A stretch of 5,678 nucleotides of DNA, from positions 1-5,678 of the forward strand of contig JAGQRA010000508.1 in assembly GCA_020425885.1 (NCBI GenBank), read 5' to 3'. The notes under the pieces were generated by a model. That model saw only the letters and a program-made list of their open reading frames with translations, ran no database searches and was not told where the DNA came from. The DNA is from Planctomycetota bacterium. Its GTDB lineage: Bacteria; Planctomycetota; UBA1135; UBA2386. The number at the start of each line of letters is the position of its first letter. Position 1 is the stretch's first letter. Positions 1-5,678 of the stretch are shown here, in pieces. The translations under genes were made by a program, and so were the position numbers.

Positions 1-1
1 C

Positions 2-793
2 CGCCGCGATCTGGCCAAGCTCGGCGACGTCTTCGTCAACGATGCCTTCGGCACCTCGCATCGCGCCCACAGCTCGGTCAGCGGCGTGGCCGAACATCTG
101 CCCGCGGCGGCCGGCTTGCTGCTCGAGCAGGAGCTCGCCGCCTTCGACCGCGTGCTGTCGGCGCCCGAGCGGCCGTTCGTCGCCATCCTCGGCGGTGCCA
201 AGGTCAGCGACAAGCTGCCCGTGATCGAGAACCTGCTGACCAAGGTCGACAAGCTGATCGTCGGCGGCGCCATGGCCTACACCTTCCTGGCCCAGGTCGG
301 CGCCAAGGTCGGCAAGTCGCTGGTCGAGCCCGAACTGTTCGAGGCCGCGAGCCAGGTCCGGGCCAGGGCCGAGGAACTCGGCAAGCAGCTGCTGCTGCCG
401 ATCGACCACGTCTGCGCCGCCGCGTTCGCCGCCGATGCCGCCGCGAGCGTGCATGCCGGCGACATCCCCGACGGCCTGATGGGGCTCGACATCGGCCCGC
501 AGACCATCGCCAGCTACGTCGGCGCCTTGGCCGGGGCGCGGACCGTGGTCTGGAACGGGCCGATGGGTGTGTTCGAGATGGACGCGTTCTGCCGCGGCAC
601 CGAAGCGGTGGCGCAGGCCGTGGCCGCGGCGACCGCGGCCGGCGCATTCACCGTCGTCGGCGGCGGTGATTCGGTCGCGGCGGCCGAGAAGCTCGGCATC
701 ACCTCACAGCTCTCGCACGTGTCGACCGGCGGCGGCGCCAGCCTCGAGCTGCTCGAGGGCAAGACGTTGCCGGGCGTCGCGGCGCTCGGTTAG
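2..793 (+). CDS. pgk: Phosphoglycerate kinase, 3' part (N-terminus cut by window edge)
   Basis: Phosphoglycerate kinase transfers phosphate between 1,3-bisphosphoglycerate and ADP to give 3-phosphoglycerate and ATP, in cytoplasmic glycolysis and gluconeogenesis. The reading frame is open from base 2, so 263 residues are visible; the family is usually about 390-400, so roughly 130 N-terminal residues lie outside. In visible numbering, [13 protein letters not shown] (13-25) is the conserved end of the substrate-binding domain, GGAKVSDKL (64-72) carries the phosphate-binding lysine near the hinge, GGAMAYTFL (88-96) follows, WNGPMGVFE (184-192) holds the nucleotide-ribose glutamate, and GGGDS (220-224) with STGGGASLE (241-249) form the nucleotide loop and C-terminal signature. 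No motif is broken, so the gene looks functional. The GTG at 86 is an internal valine, not a start. It converges on the next gene, with 31 bases between the stops; that gap contains the palindrome CCTGCAGG (801-808) but no clear terminator. Confidence 0.97.
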   Translation, partial: RRDLAKLGDVFVNDAFGTSHRAHSSVSGVAEHLPAAAGLLLEQELAAFDRVLSAPERPFVAILGGAKVSDKLPVIENLLTKVDKLIVGGAMAYTFLAQVGAKVGKSLVEPELFEAASQVRARAEELGKQLLLPIDHVCAAAFAADAAASVHAGDIPDGLMGLDIGPQTIASYVGALAGARTVVWNGPMGVFEMDAFCRGTEAVAQAVAAATAAGAFTVVGGGDSVAAAEKLGITSQLSHVSTGGGASLELLEGKTLPGVAALG

Positions 794-824
794 AGCGCGG
801 CCTGCAGGGTCGATCGGCGTCGGC

Positions 825-1403
825 TCAGACGCGCAGCGAGTACTCGAACTGGTTGAGCCTGGCGACCGCGTGCCAGAGGTCGTCCTCGACGAAGTGGGGT
901 TCGACGTAGAACTCGCCGTCGCCGCCGCCCTCGCCGGTCCTGACCATGATGGTGCCGACCTCGGCCCGCTGCGCCGCCAGCACGTCGGTCGTGGTATGGC
1001 CGATCATCCAACAGCGCTGCAGATTGAGGTCGAACTCCTGCTGCGCCATCTTGAAGATGCCGGGGCCGGGCTTGCGGAAGACGCTCTCCTTCTTGAAGCG
1101 ACCCTTGCCCTTGGGGTGGTAGGGGCAGGAGTAGATCTTCGTGATCGGGATCCGCTCCGCCTGCATCTGGCGCAGGAAGGCCTCGCAGAAGCGCGTGAAG
1201 TCGCGTTCCTTGAGCCTGCCGAAGGCGATGTCCTGCCGGCTCGTGGCGACGAACAGCTTGAACTGGGTCGTGTCGATGCGGGTCAGCGCCTCGAGGGCGC
1301 GGTCGAGGAACGCGATCGAGCCGTCTTCGCGCAGTCGGCAGTTCTCGACGACGACGCCGTCGAGCTCGAAGAAGACACCTTGCTTGTCGGGAATCTTGGC
1401 CAT
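825..1403 (-). CDS. HAD-IIIA family protein, GmhB/histidinol-phosphatase-like, with degraded catalytic motifs
   Basis: This 192-residue protein resembles the HAD-IIIA phosphatases (D,D-heptose 1,7-bisphosphate phosphatase GmhB and the HisB phosphatase domain) in length and motif order. Motif I is FFELDGVV (11-18), motif II is VATSRQDIAFG (52-62), a CPYHP segment (93-97) leads to the motif III lysine in FRKPGPG (109-115), and motif IV is MIGHTTTD (133-140). Family members normally have DxD in motif I; here the nucleophile position is Glu13 while Asp15 is kept. Motif IV normally starts GD; here it is Gly-His136, with Asp140 kept. Only Cys93 of the GmhB zinc ligands is clearly retained. It may be a catalytically weak or non-phosphatase HAD, and the substrate is unknown. 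The start at 1403 is chosen because motif I follows directly; a start at 1499 would add 32 low-complexity, Pro/Ser/Arg-rich residues. No clear Shine-Dalgarno precedes 1403. The gene stands alone, convergent with pgk and divergent from the sigma factor gene. Confidence 0.85.
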   Translation of the reverse strand: MAKIPDKQGVFFELDGVVVENCRLREDGSIAFLDRALEALTRIDTTQFKLFVATSRQDIAFGRLKERDFTRFCEAFLRQMQAERIPITKIYSCPYHPKGKGRFKKESVFRKPGPGIFKMAQQEFDLNLQRCWMIGHTTTDVLAAQRAEVGTIMVRTGEGGGDGEFYVEPHFVEDDLWHAVARLNQFEYSLRV

Positions 1404-1640
1404 CGTCAGGGAGTCCGGGCTGGGTCTGGTAGGGGGGGAGGCCACGGCTCTCCGCGGCGCCGGTGGAATCGGCATTTGCGGTCCGGTGCTTGAAACCAAG
1501 GGAAAATCGCCCGGCTGGCGAGGGCGGCGAATTCATCCCCATGTGCCTGTCCTTTCACCAGAAACAGCGGCTCCCGGTCCCACAGCGAGACGTATTGCTG
1601 GCATACTGCGCGGCCGTCCTTCCGCCACCTGCACGCACTC
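1404..1640. other. Divergent intergenic region between HAD gene and sigma factor gene
   Basis: These 237 bases lie between the two divergent starts and should hold the promoters of both. I see no convincing gene: an open frame starting at 1463 and ending at 1657 has no ribosome site, runs into the sigma gene and resembles nothing I know. A run of seven G residues lies at 1432-1438. An extended -10-like TGGCATACT at 1599-1607 could serve the sigma gene, but no -35 stands at the right distance. It overlaps an imperfect inverted repeat (GTATTGC and GCATAC, 1592-1606). I find no clear ECF-type GGAAC/GTC promoter pair. The promoters therefore remain unassigned. Confidence 0.5.
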
Positions 1641-2195
1641 TTGTCCCGTCAGCCTGACAATGCACTGATGCTCCGCGTGCAAGCGGGTGATCTGGAAGCG
1701 TTTGCGCAGCTCGTCGCACGCTTTCAGAACATGGTGTACGGACTGACATTGAGCATCCTGCGCCGACGCGAGGATGCGGAAGAAGCCGCCCAGGACGCCT
1801 TCGTGAAGTTGTTCCGGGCCCGGGATTCGTTCGACAGCCAGAAGAGCTTCGAGCCCTGGCTGCTGCGGATTGCCGGCAATGCGAGCCGTGACAAACTGCG
1901 GCGGCGGCGCGTCAACGAGACGCCGATGCAGCGCAACGACGAGGACGAGCTGTTCGAATACGCTGACCCGCGGACGACGCCGGATCCGGGTCTGCAGGAC
2001 GGCGAGGCCGTCCGGCAGGCGCTCGACGGACTCAGCCAGAAGGTCCGGCTTCCGCTCGAGCTCAAGTATCTGCGCGGGTTGACCAACCAGCAGATCGCGT
2101 CGGCCCTCGAGATCTCGGTCAGCAACGTCAAGGTCCAGATCGCGCGCGGCAAGGACATCCTCGCCAGCCGGCTGGAAGGGAAGCTGCAATCATGA
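1641..2195 (+). CDS. ECF-family RNA polymerase sigma factor
   Basis: An extracytoplasmic-function sigma-70 factor of 184 residues, the usual ECF length, which directs RNA polymerase to a specific set of promoters. Region 2 covers about 14-90: QAGDLEAFAQLVARFQ (14-29), then DAEEAAQDAFVKLFRA (45-60), the region 2.2 core-binding helix, then SFEPWLLRIAGNASRDKLRRRR (69-90), the region 2.3/2.4 segment that melts and reads the -10 element. A variable acidic linker follows (91-118). Region 4 covers about 119-180, with the -35-reading helix-turn-helix in GLTNQQIASALEISVSNVKVQIARG (146-170); QQIA replaces the common EIA. There is no region 1.1 or region 3. The start is uncertain: TTG at 1641 keeps nine residues before the ATG at 1668, and neither has a clear Shine-Dalgarno. 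The 3' end overlaps the downstream anti-sigma gene by ATGA, which indicates translational coupling and that the downstream protein is its regulator. The regulon is unknown. Confidence 0.93.
   Translation: MSRQPDNALMLRVQAGDLEAFAQLVARFQNMVYGLTLSILRRREDAEEAAQDAFVKLFRARDSFDSQKSFEPWLLRIAGNASRDKLRRRRVNETPMQRNDEDELFEYADPRTTPDPGLQDGEAVRQALDGLSQKVRLPLELKYLRGLTNQQIASALEISVSNVKVQIARGKDILASRLEGKLQS
2174..2183 (+). promoter_or_regulatory. Ribosome binding site for the large anti-sigma/sensor gene
   Basis: The purine-rich GGAAGGGAAG lies within the last codons of the sigma factor gene, 8 bases before the ATG at 2192. It is the best Shine-Dalgarno-like site in the window and supports that start. Together with the ATGA overlap (2192-2195) it fits coupled translation of sigma factor and anti-sigma factor. 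Confidence 0.6.
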
Positions 2196-4804
2196 CCTCT
2201 TCGCCAGGCGAACGACCGGGTGCCGAGAACGGGTCGAATTGGAACGCACCGCTGCACCAGCCGGCCAACCCTGCGGATCTGGAGCGATATCCGCCGCAAG
2301 GGCCGGAGTGCGCGCGGATGCGCGGCCTGATGCGCGACTTCGTCGACGAGGAACTCGGGCCGGTGACGACGGCCGAGGTCGAGGAACACGTGCATGGCTG
2401 CCGCACCTGCGCGCTGGCGCTGGCGCGGGCGGAGCACGAGTTGTTTCTGGTTCGCCGCGCGATTGCGGGCGGCTCGCTCGAGGCGGGATCGGGCCGACCG
2501 AGGCGACCGGTCACTGCTCCCCCGGGCTTCGGGGACTCGGTTCTGCGTGCCCTGGTCCGTGACTTCGAAGATGCGGACGTGGGCGGTACCGATCCGGTCG
2601 GACGGACGGTCCTGGGCGACCAGCGGGCCCGCAGCAAGGCTGCGGATTCGTCGTTGTCGCTGTTCGGCGGCGTCGTGATCGGCTCCGTGGTTCTCACCCT
2701 GCTGATCCTCACGCAGGCGTGGTTCCGCGGCGACGGCGACGCCGGGCCGCAGAGTGTGGCCCGCCTCTCGATCACGAGTTCGGTCGATGCGCACGGCGTG
2801 TTCGGCAATCGCCACCTGCAGCTGACCCCGGGTGCGGGCCTCGGCGACGACCAGCTGCTCTGGGTCGGCGCGGGCGGCGCGGCGCAGGCCGACTGGTACG
2901 ATACGTCGTCGAAGAGTCAGCCGGCCGCCACGTTCCACATCGGTGGCAACGCCGCGATGCAGCTGCGCAACGGTTCGCCCACGCTGGTCAACGGCGAGTT
3001 GCAGGTCGACACCTGCCGCCCGGTCGAGATCGCCATCAGCGATGGTACCCGCCTCGAACTGGGCGTCGGTCGCTACCTCCTCACCGCCGAGGAGATCGGT
3101 CTGAATCGGCGCTACGATCCACTGCTGGGGGCCTCCGGCGATCTTCGTGTCGGTGTCGAGGTGCTTCAGGGTGACGGCGCGCGCATCGTGCGCCAGGGCT
3201 CGGCGCCGATGGTGGTCGGGCCAGGGTCGGTCGGGGTCTATGCCGGTGACGTCGGCGACGTCTCGGTCTCGGCTGGCAATCAGGGCGGCGGCGTGGCGCG
3301 GGGCCCGGCCCAGCAGCCCCCGGAACCGGAACCGGGCGGCTCGTTCCATGGTCACGTCTGGGAGCGCAACGGCATGCCGGTGGTCGGCGCCGACGTGTTG
3401 ATCAGCTACCTGGGCAATGGCGTCGTCCAACCCGCGTCGGCGGTCGTATCCGAGACCGGTCTGTTCAGGTTCGAGACCGGTGGCACTTCCCAGCCGGCGA
3501 TCTGCAATTCGCCGTTCGCCATCGTGCAGGTCGTGCCGCCGGGGCATCGCCGCAACCTCGGGCTCACCGTGCCGGATGCATTCCGGGTCGTCATCGAGGG
3601 CAATGCGGCGCGATTGGCGGATGCGCTGGTGTGTGAGACGACCACGACCCTGGGCGGCGTCGTGGTCGACGACCAGGGCCAGGGGCTGTTCGGTGTGAAG
3701 CTCGTGCCGTGCGTTCTCGACGATGTGTTCGGGACGCTGCTGCCGTGGATTCCCGGGCAGGCGACCACCGGCAATGACGGGCGGTATCAGCTCAGCCGAT
3801 TGCCGGCTCGGCTGCCCGTGCACCAGAGCCTCGTCATCATCCTCGAGCATCCTGGTTTCGAGACGGCCGTGCTGCCGGTGCCGGTCCGCGGCTCTTCGGC
3901 CGCGGTGCAGTTCTCGGGATCGGCCGTGCTGCGCCGGCTGCGAACGGTCCGGCTGCACGATATGCCGCCGAACGCAGCCATTCAGATCTGGCAGGACGTC
4001 CTCGGCCTGCCGGAGGGATCGGCGGCCCGGATCCACGCCGTTCACACCGACTCGAATGGTGAGATCGGCTCACTCGAGGTCGGTCGCGGCAGGCTCTGGC
4101 TTCGCAACAGCAGCCCGACGATGCCGATGCTGCGCGAGCTCGTCTCCGATGGTCGGCCCGGCAATGGCCTCCGTCCTGCCAACGGGGCTTCCCAGCCACT
4201 GGCGACGGTGTTCGAAACGCAACAGTTCGTGACCAGCACGAGCCTGGCGCTGGCGATGTCCTATCGCCATCAGTCCTTCACCACCGCGGCTTCGGGTTCG
4301 GGTTCTGGCACGGACTTCGTGTTCCTCGATGCCGCCAGTGGCAAGGGCGTGGCCGGTGCGCAGGTGTTCGCCGTGCAGGGTGGTGGACCGCGGGGTCGGG
4401 CCAGGGTCCGTTTCGTCGGTTTCACCTCGCCGGTCGGCGTCCTGCGATTCGAAGTCGGGGCCAATGACTTCGGCGCCTTCGCCATCGCCGGCAACGGTGC
4501 CGTCGCGAGCCTCGAGGCCGCCAACCTGCATCAGCAGTTCAGCGTCGCGTTGTCGCCTGGTGTCGGCCGGGTCGTGCTGTCGCCGGGTCGGCGCCCCGTG
4601 GTCGGTTCCGGGGATCAGGTGGTTCCGGTGGCGCTCAGGTCAGCGACTGCGATGCCTGGGCTGAGTCCGGTGCTGCACCGCTTCTTCAGCAGCATCGAGG
4701 GTTGGGAAGTCGACGGCCTGCCGGTCGGAGAATACGACGCCGAGATCGAAGGCCAGACCTTCCGTATCCAGGTCGTCGACGGCAACGTGGCCATCCTGGA
4801 GTGA
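2192..4804 (+). CDS. Fused transmembrane anti-sigma factor with FecR-like and carboxypeptidase-regulatory-like extracytoplasmic domains
   Basis: An 870-residue single-span membrane protein, probably the regulator of the sigma factor encoded just upstream. The N-terminal cytoplasmic part carries an anti-sigma zinc-finger (zf-HC2/ZAS) pattern: Cys40, then His66-x3-Cys70-x2-Cys73. In this family it binds zinc and the sigma factor. A charged linker with RARSK (145-149) leads to one hydrophobic segment (about 154-178), giving N-in, C-out topology. Outside the membrane, about 235-352 resembles FecR: an LRNGSPTLVNGELQVD stretch (258-273), then VEVLQGDGARIVRQG (322-336). A Pro/Glu linker (371-382) follows. 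Next come Ig-like modules of the carboxypeptidase-regulatory type near 384-430, 485-560 and 706-770, and a possible last one at 837-864 (DGLPVGEYDAEIEG). Typical anti-sigma factors are around 200-300 residues, so this is a large fusion. No peptidase or kinase motif is visible; the signal and the release mechanism (proteolysis or conformational change) are unknown. The zinc finger, membrane span and operon position are solid; the FecR and Ig-like calls are by pattern only. Confidence 0.88.
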   Translation: MTSSPGERPGAENGSNWNAPLHQPANPADLERYPPQGPECARMRGLMRDFVDEELGPVTTAEVEEHVHGCRTCALALARAEHELFLVRRAIAGGSLEAGSGRPRRPVTAPPGFGDSVLRALVRDFEDADVGGTDPVGRTVLGDQRARSKAADSSLSLFGGVVIGSVVLTLLILTQAWFRGDGDAGPQSVARLSITSSVDAHGVFGNRHLQLTPGAGLGDDQLLWVGAGGAAQADWYDTSSKSQPAATFHIGGNAAMQLRNGSPTLVNGELQVDTCRPVEIAISDGTRLELGVGRYLLTAEEIGLNRRYDPLLGASGDLRVGVEVLQGDGARIVRQGSAPMVVGPGSVGVYAGDVGDVSVSAGNQGGGVARGPAQQPPEPEPGGSFHGHVWERNGMPVVGADVLISYLGNGVVQPASAVVSETGLFRFETGGTSQPAICNSPFAIVQVVPPGHRRNLGLTVPDAFRVVIEGNAARLADALVCETTTTLGGVVVDDQGQGLFGVKLVPCVLDDVFGTLLPWIPGQATTGNDGRYQLSRLPARLPVHQSLVIILEHPGFETAVLPVPVRGSSAAVQFSGSAVLRRLRTVRLHDMPPNAAIQIWQDVLGLPEGSAARIHAVHTDSNGEIGSLEVGRGRLWLRNSSPTMPMLRELVSDGRPGNGLRPANGASQPLATVFETQQFVTSTSLALAMSYRHQSFTTAASGSGSGTDFVFLDAASGKGVAGAQVFAVQGGGPRGRARVRFVGFTSPVGVLRFEVGANDFGAFAIAGNGAVASLEAANLHQQFSVALSPGVGRVVLSPGRRPVVGSGDQVVPVALRSATAMPGLSPVLHRFFSSIEGWEVDGLPVGEYDAEIEGQTFRIQVVDGNVAILE

Positions 4805-4811
4805 TCCCCGC

Positions 4812-4831
4812 GGGCCGGCACGATGCCGCCC
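4812..4831 (+). terminator. Imperfect GC-rich hairpin after the anti-sigma gene, possible terminator
   Basis: GGGCCGGCA (4812-4820) can pair with TGCCGCCC (4824-4831) around a CGA loop, giving an 8-bp stem with one bulged C. It starts 8 bases past the stop codon, where a terminator would be expected. No T-run follows, so it is not a canonical intrinsic terminator. It may be a weak terminator, an RNA-stabilising end, or chance in GC-rich DNA. Confidence 0.3.
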
Positions 4832-4839
4832 GATCCGAG

Positions 4840-4872
4840 CCGTTGATTGGCCGTTGATAGGTCGTTGACTGG
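4840..4872 (+). repeat. Three tandem 11-bp repeats upstream of the oxidoreductase gene, candidate operator or promoter element
   Basis: Three head-to-tail 11-mers stand without gaps: CCGTTGATTGG (4840-4850), CCGTTGATAGG (4851-4861) and TCGTTGACTGG (4862-4872). The second differs from the first at one position and the third at two. All share CGTTGA and a final GG. The period is about one helical turn, so a protein could bind all copies on one face. The array ends 32 bases before the ATG at 4905. Each copy contains a TTGAyT/TTGATA hexamer resembling a -35 box, but I find no matching -10 at 16-18 bases. Function is inferred only. Confidence 0.6.
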
Positions 4873-4904
4873 CGGTGCCGCGGGCGAAGCGCTTCACTTG
4901 CGCC

Positions 4905-5678
4905 ATGAGTGCTCGGCAAGTGCGTCGCCACGCCATCTCGCGGCGGAGGTTCTGTGGTTCCATTTCCGCCGGTGCGGTTGCTGCCTCGTTCGGCCTGCGC
5001 ACGGCGGCTTCCAGCAGTCGGGTCCTCGGTGCCAATGAGACGCTGCGCATCGGCGTGGTCGGATTGCACGGCCGAGGCGGCGCGCACATCCAGGGTTTCG
5101 GCAACTTGCCGAACGTGCGCGTCGTGGCGTTGTGCGATGTCGATTCGGCGGTGCTCGATGCCCGGGTCACCGCTGCCCGCAAGGCCGACTCGGAGGTGCG
5201 CGCGTTCGCCGACGTGCGGGCGATGCTCGACAGCGGGATCTGCGACGCGGTCGCGGTGGCGACGCCGAATCACAGCCACGCCCTGATCGGGATCTGGGCG
5301 GCGGAGCGTGGTCTGCACAGCTACATCGAGAAACCGGTGGCCCACGACGTCTGGCAGGGTCGCCAGCTGGTCGCGGCGGCGGCGAAGCACGGCGTCTGCA
5401 TCCAGACCGGCTCGCAGTGCCGCAGCCTGGCGGCGAATCACGAGGCCATGGCCTATCTGCGCGGCGGCGAGTTGGGGGCGATCGAGCTGGCGCGCGGCCT
5501 GTGCTACAAACGGCGCAAGAGCATTGGCAAGGTGGCCGCGCCGCGGCCTGTGCCCGAGACCGTGGACTACGATCTGTGGCTCGGTCCGGCACTGCTGGAG
5601 CCGGTCCGGCGTACGCAGTTCCACTACGACTGGCACTGGCAATGGAACTACGGCAACGGCGATCTCGGCAACCAGGGC
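4905..5678 (+). CDS. Tat-exported Gfo/Idh/MocA family oxidoreductase, 5' part (C-terminus cut by window edge)
   Basis: The frame is open for 258 codons to the right edge; the family is usually about 350-450 residues, so the C-terminal third or more is missing. The N-terminus is a twin-arginine signal: basic start, SRRRFCG (12-18), a weakly hydrophobic Ala/Gly/Ser stretch (19-35), then LGAN (41-44). This implies folding with cofactor in the cytoplasm and export. The Rossmann NAD(P)-binding domain begins at RIGVVGLHGRGG (48-59), with Asp78 in LCDVD at the usual ribose-binding position, TPNHSH at 120-125 and the family EKP at 142-144. The second domain begins near GSQCR (169-173), with DYDLWLGPA (221-229) and FHYDWHWQWNYGNGDLGN (239-256), typical of planctomycete-type members. 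Such proteins oxidise or reduce sugars, inositols or related compounds; the substrate cannot be read here. The start at 4905 has no strong Shine-Dalgarno; GTG at 4875 would lengthen the leader by ten residues. It follows the anti-sigma gene by 100 bases and may have its own promoter. Confidence 0.93.
   Translation, partial: MSARQVRRHAISRRRFCGSISAGAVAASFGLRTAASSSRVLGANETLRIGVVGLHGRGGAHIQGFGNLPNVRVVALCDVDSAVLDARVTAARKADSEVRAFADVRAMLDSGICDAVAVATPNHSHALIGIWAAERGLHSYIEKPVAHDVWQGRQLVAAAAKHGVCIQTGSQCRSLAANHEAMAYLRGGELGAIELARGLCYKRRKSIGKVAAPRPVPETVDYDLWLGPALLEPVRRTQFHYDWHWQWNYGNGDLGNQG

Noticed and set aside
801..808. The palindrome CCTGCAGG between the convergent pgk and HAD genes, considered as a bidirectional terminator.
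   Set aside because: An 8-base perfect palindrome with no loop cannot form a useful hairpin, and no T-run is present on either side.
1432..1438. A run of seven G residues upstream of the HAD gene, considered as a phase-variable tract.
   Set aside because: It lies outside the chosen coding region, is short, and does not sit in a recognised promoter spacer.
1465..1484. GGAAT followed by GTCC, considered as an ECF-type autoregulatory promoter.
   Set aside because: The spacing is only about 11 bases, against the usual 15-17, and it lies more than 150 bases from the sigma factor start.
567..1493. A 308-codon plus-strand frame spanning the end of pgk and the whole HAD gene.
   Set aside because: It is out of frame with pgk and antisense to a gene with recognisable HAD motifs, and its product resembles no family.
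1463..1657. A possible 64-codon small gene upstream of the sigma factor, with an internal ATG at 1541.
   Set aside because: It has no ribosome binding site, no recognisable motif or hydrophobic segment, and it overlaps the sigma factor start.
1724..4045. A 773-codon open frame on the minus strand across the sigma and anti-sigma genes, plus other long antisense frames such as 4686-5642.
   Set aside because: They are very rich in Arg, Ala, Pro and His without any domain pattern and lie opposite genes with clear motifs. Long antisense frames are expected in DNA this GC-rich.
1..5678. CRISPR arrays, tRNA or rRNA genes, insertion sequences and attachment sites.
   Set aside because: I saw no regularly spaced repeats beyond the 11-bp array, no tRNA-like cloverleaf, no transposase motif and no flanking inverted repeats.

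Overview
The window is GC-rich chromosomal DNA from what is probably a high-GC member of the Planctomycetes or a relative. The best lineage clue is the last gene, a Tat-exported Gfo/Idh/MocA oxidoreductase with the sequence style (SRRRF leader, LGAN before the Rossmann strand, FHYDWHWQWNYGNGDLGNQ) that is abundant in Planctomycetes and neighbouring phyla. An ECF sigma factor coupled to a very large membrane-anchored regulator fits the same group. This assignment is an inference; no rRNA or marker phylogeny was available.

Layout: (1) The 3' two-thirds of a phosphoglycerate kinase gene (+), cut by the left edge. (2) A short convergent gap, then a HAD-IIIA (GmhB/HisB-phosphatase-like) gene on the minus strand whose catalytic motifs are degraded. 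(3) A 237-base divergent intergenic region with no recognised gene. (4) A two-gene (+) operon: a 184-residue ECF sigma factor, then an 870-residue one-pass membrane protein overlapping it by ATGA. The large protein combines an N-terminal anti-sigma zinc finger, one membrane span, a FecR-like segment and several carboxypeptidase-regulatory (Ig-like) modules outside the membrane. (5) A 100-base gap with an imperfect hairpin and three tandem 11-bp repeats. (6) The 5' part of the Tat-exported oxidoreductase (+), open at the right edge.

How it may work: the sigma factor and membrane protein look like a cell-surface signalling pair. The zinc-finger segment would hold the sigma factor at the inner face of the membrane, and the large outer part would sense an envelope or extracellular signal, compressing the usual separate anti-sigma/FecR/sensor parts into one polypeptide. 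The oxidoreductase acts outside the cytoplasmic membrane and might be a target of the pair, but its gap, hairpin and repeats suggest its own control. pgk and the HAD gene appear to be unrelated neighbours. The most unusual items are the fused regulator architecture, the degraded HAD active site, and the 11-bp tandem repeats upstream of the oxidoreductase.
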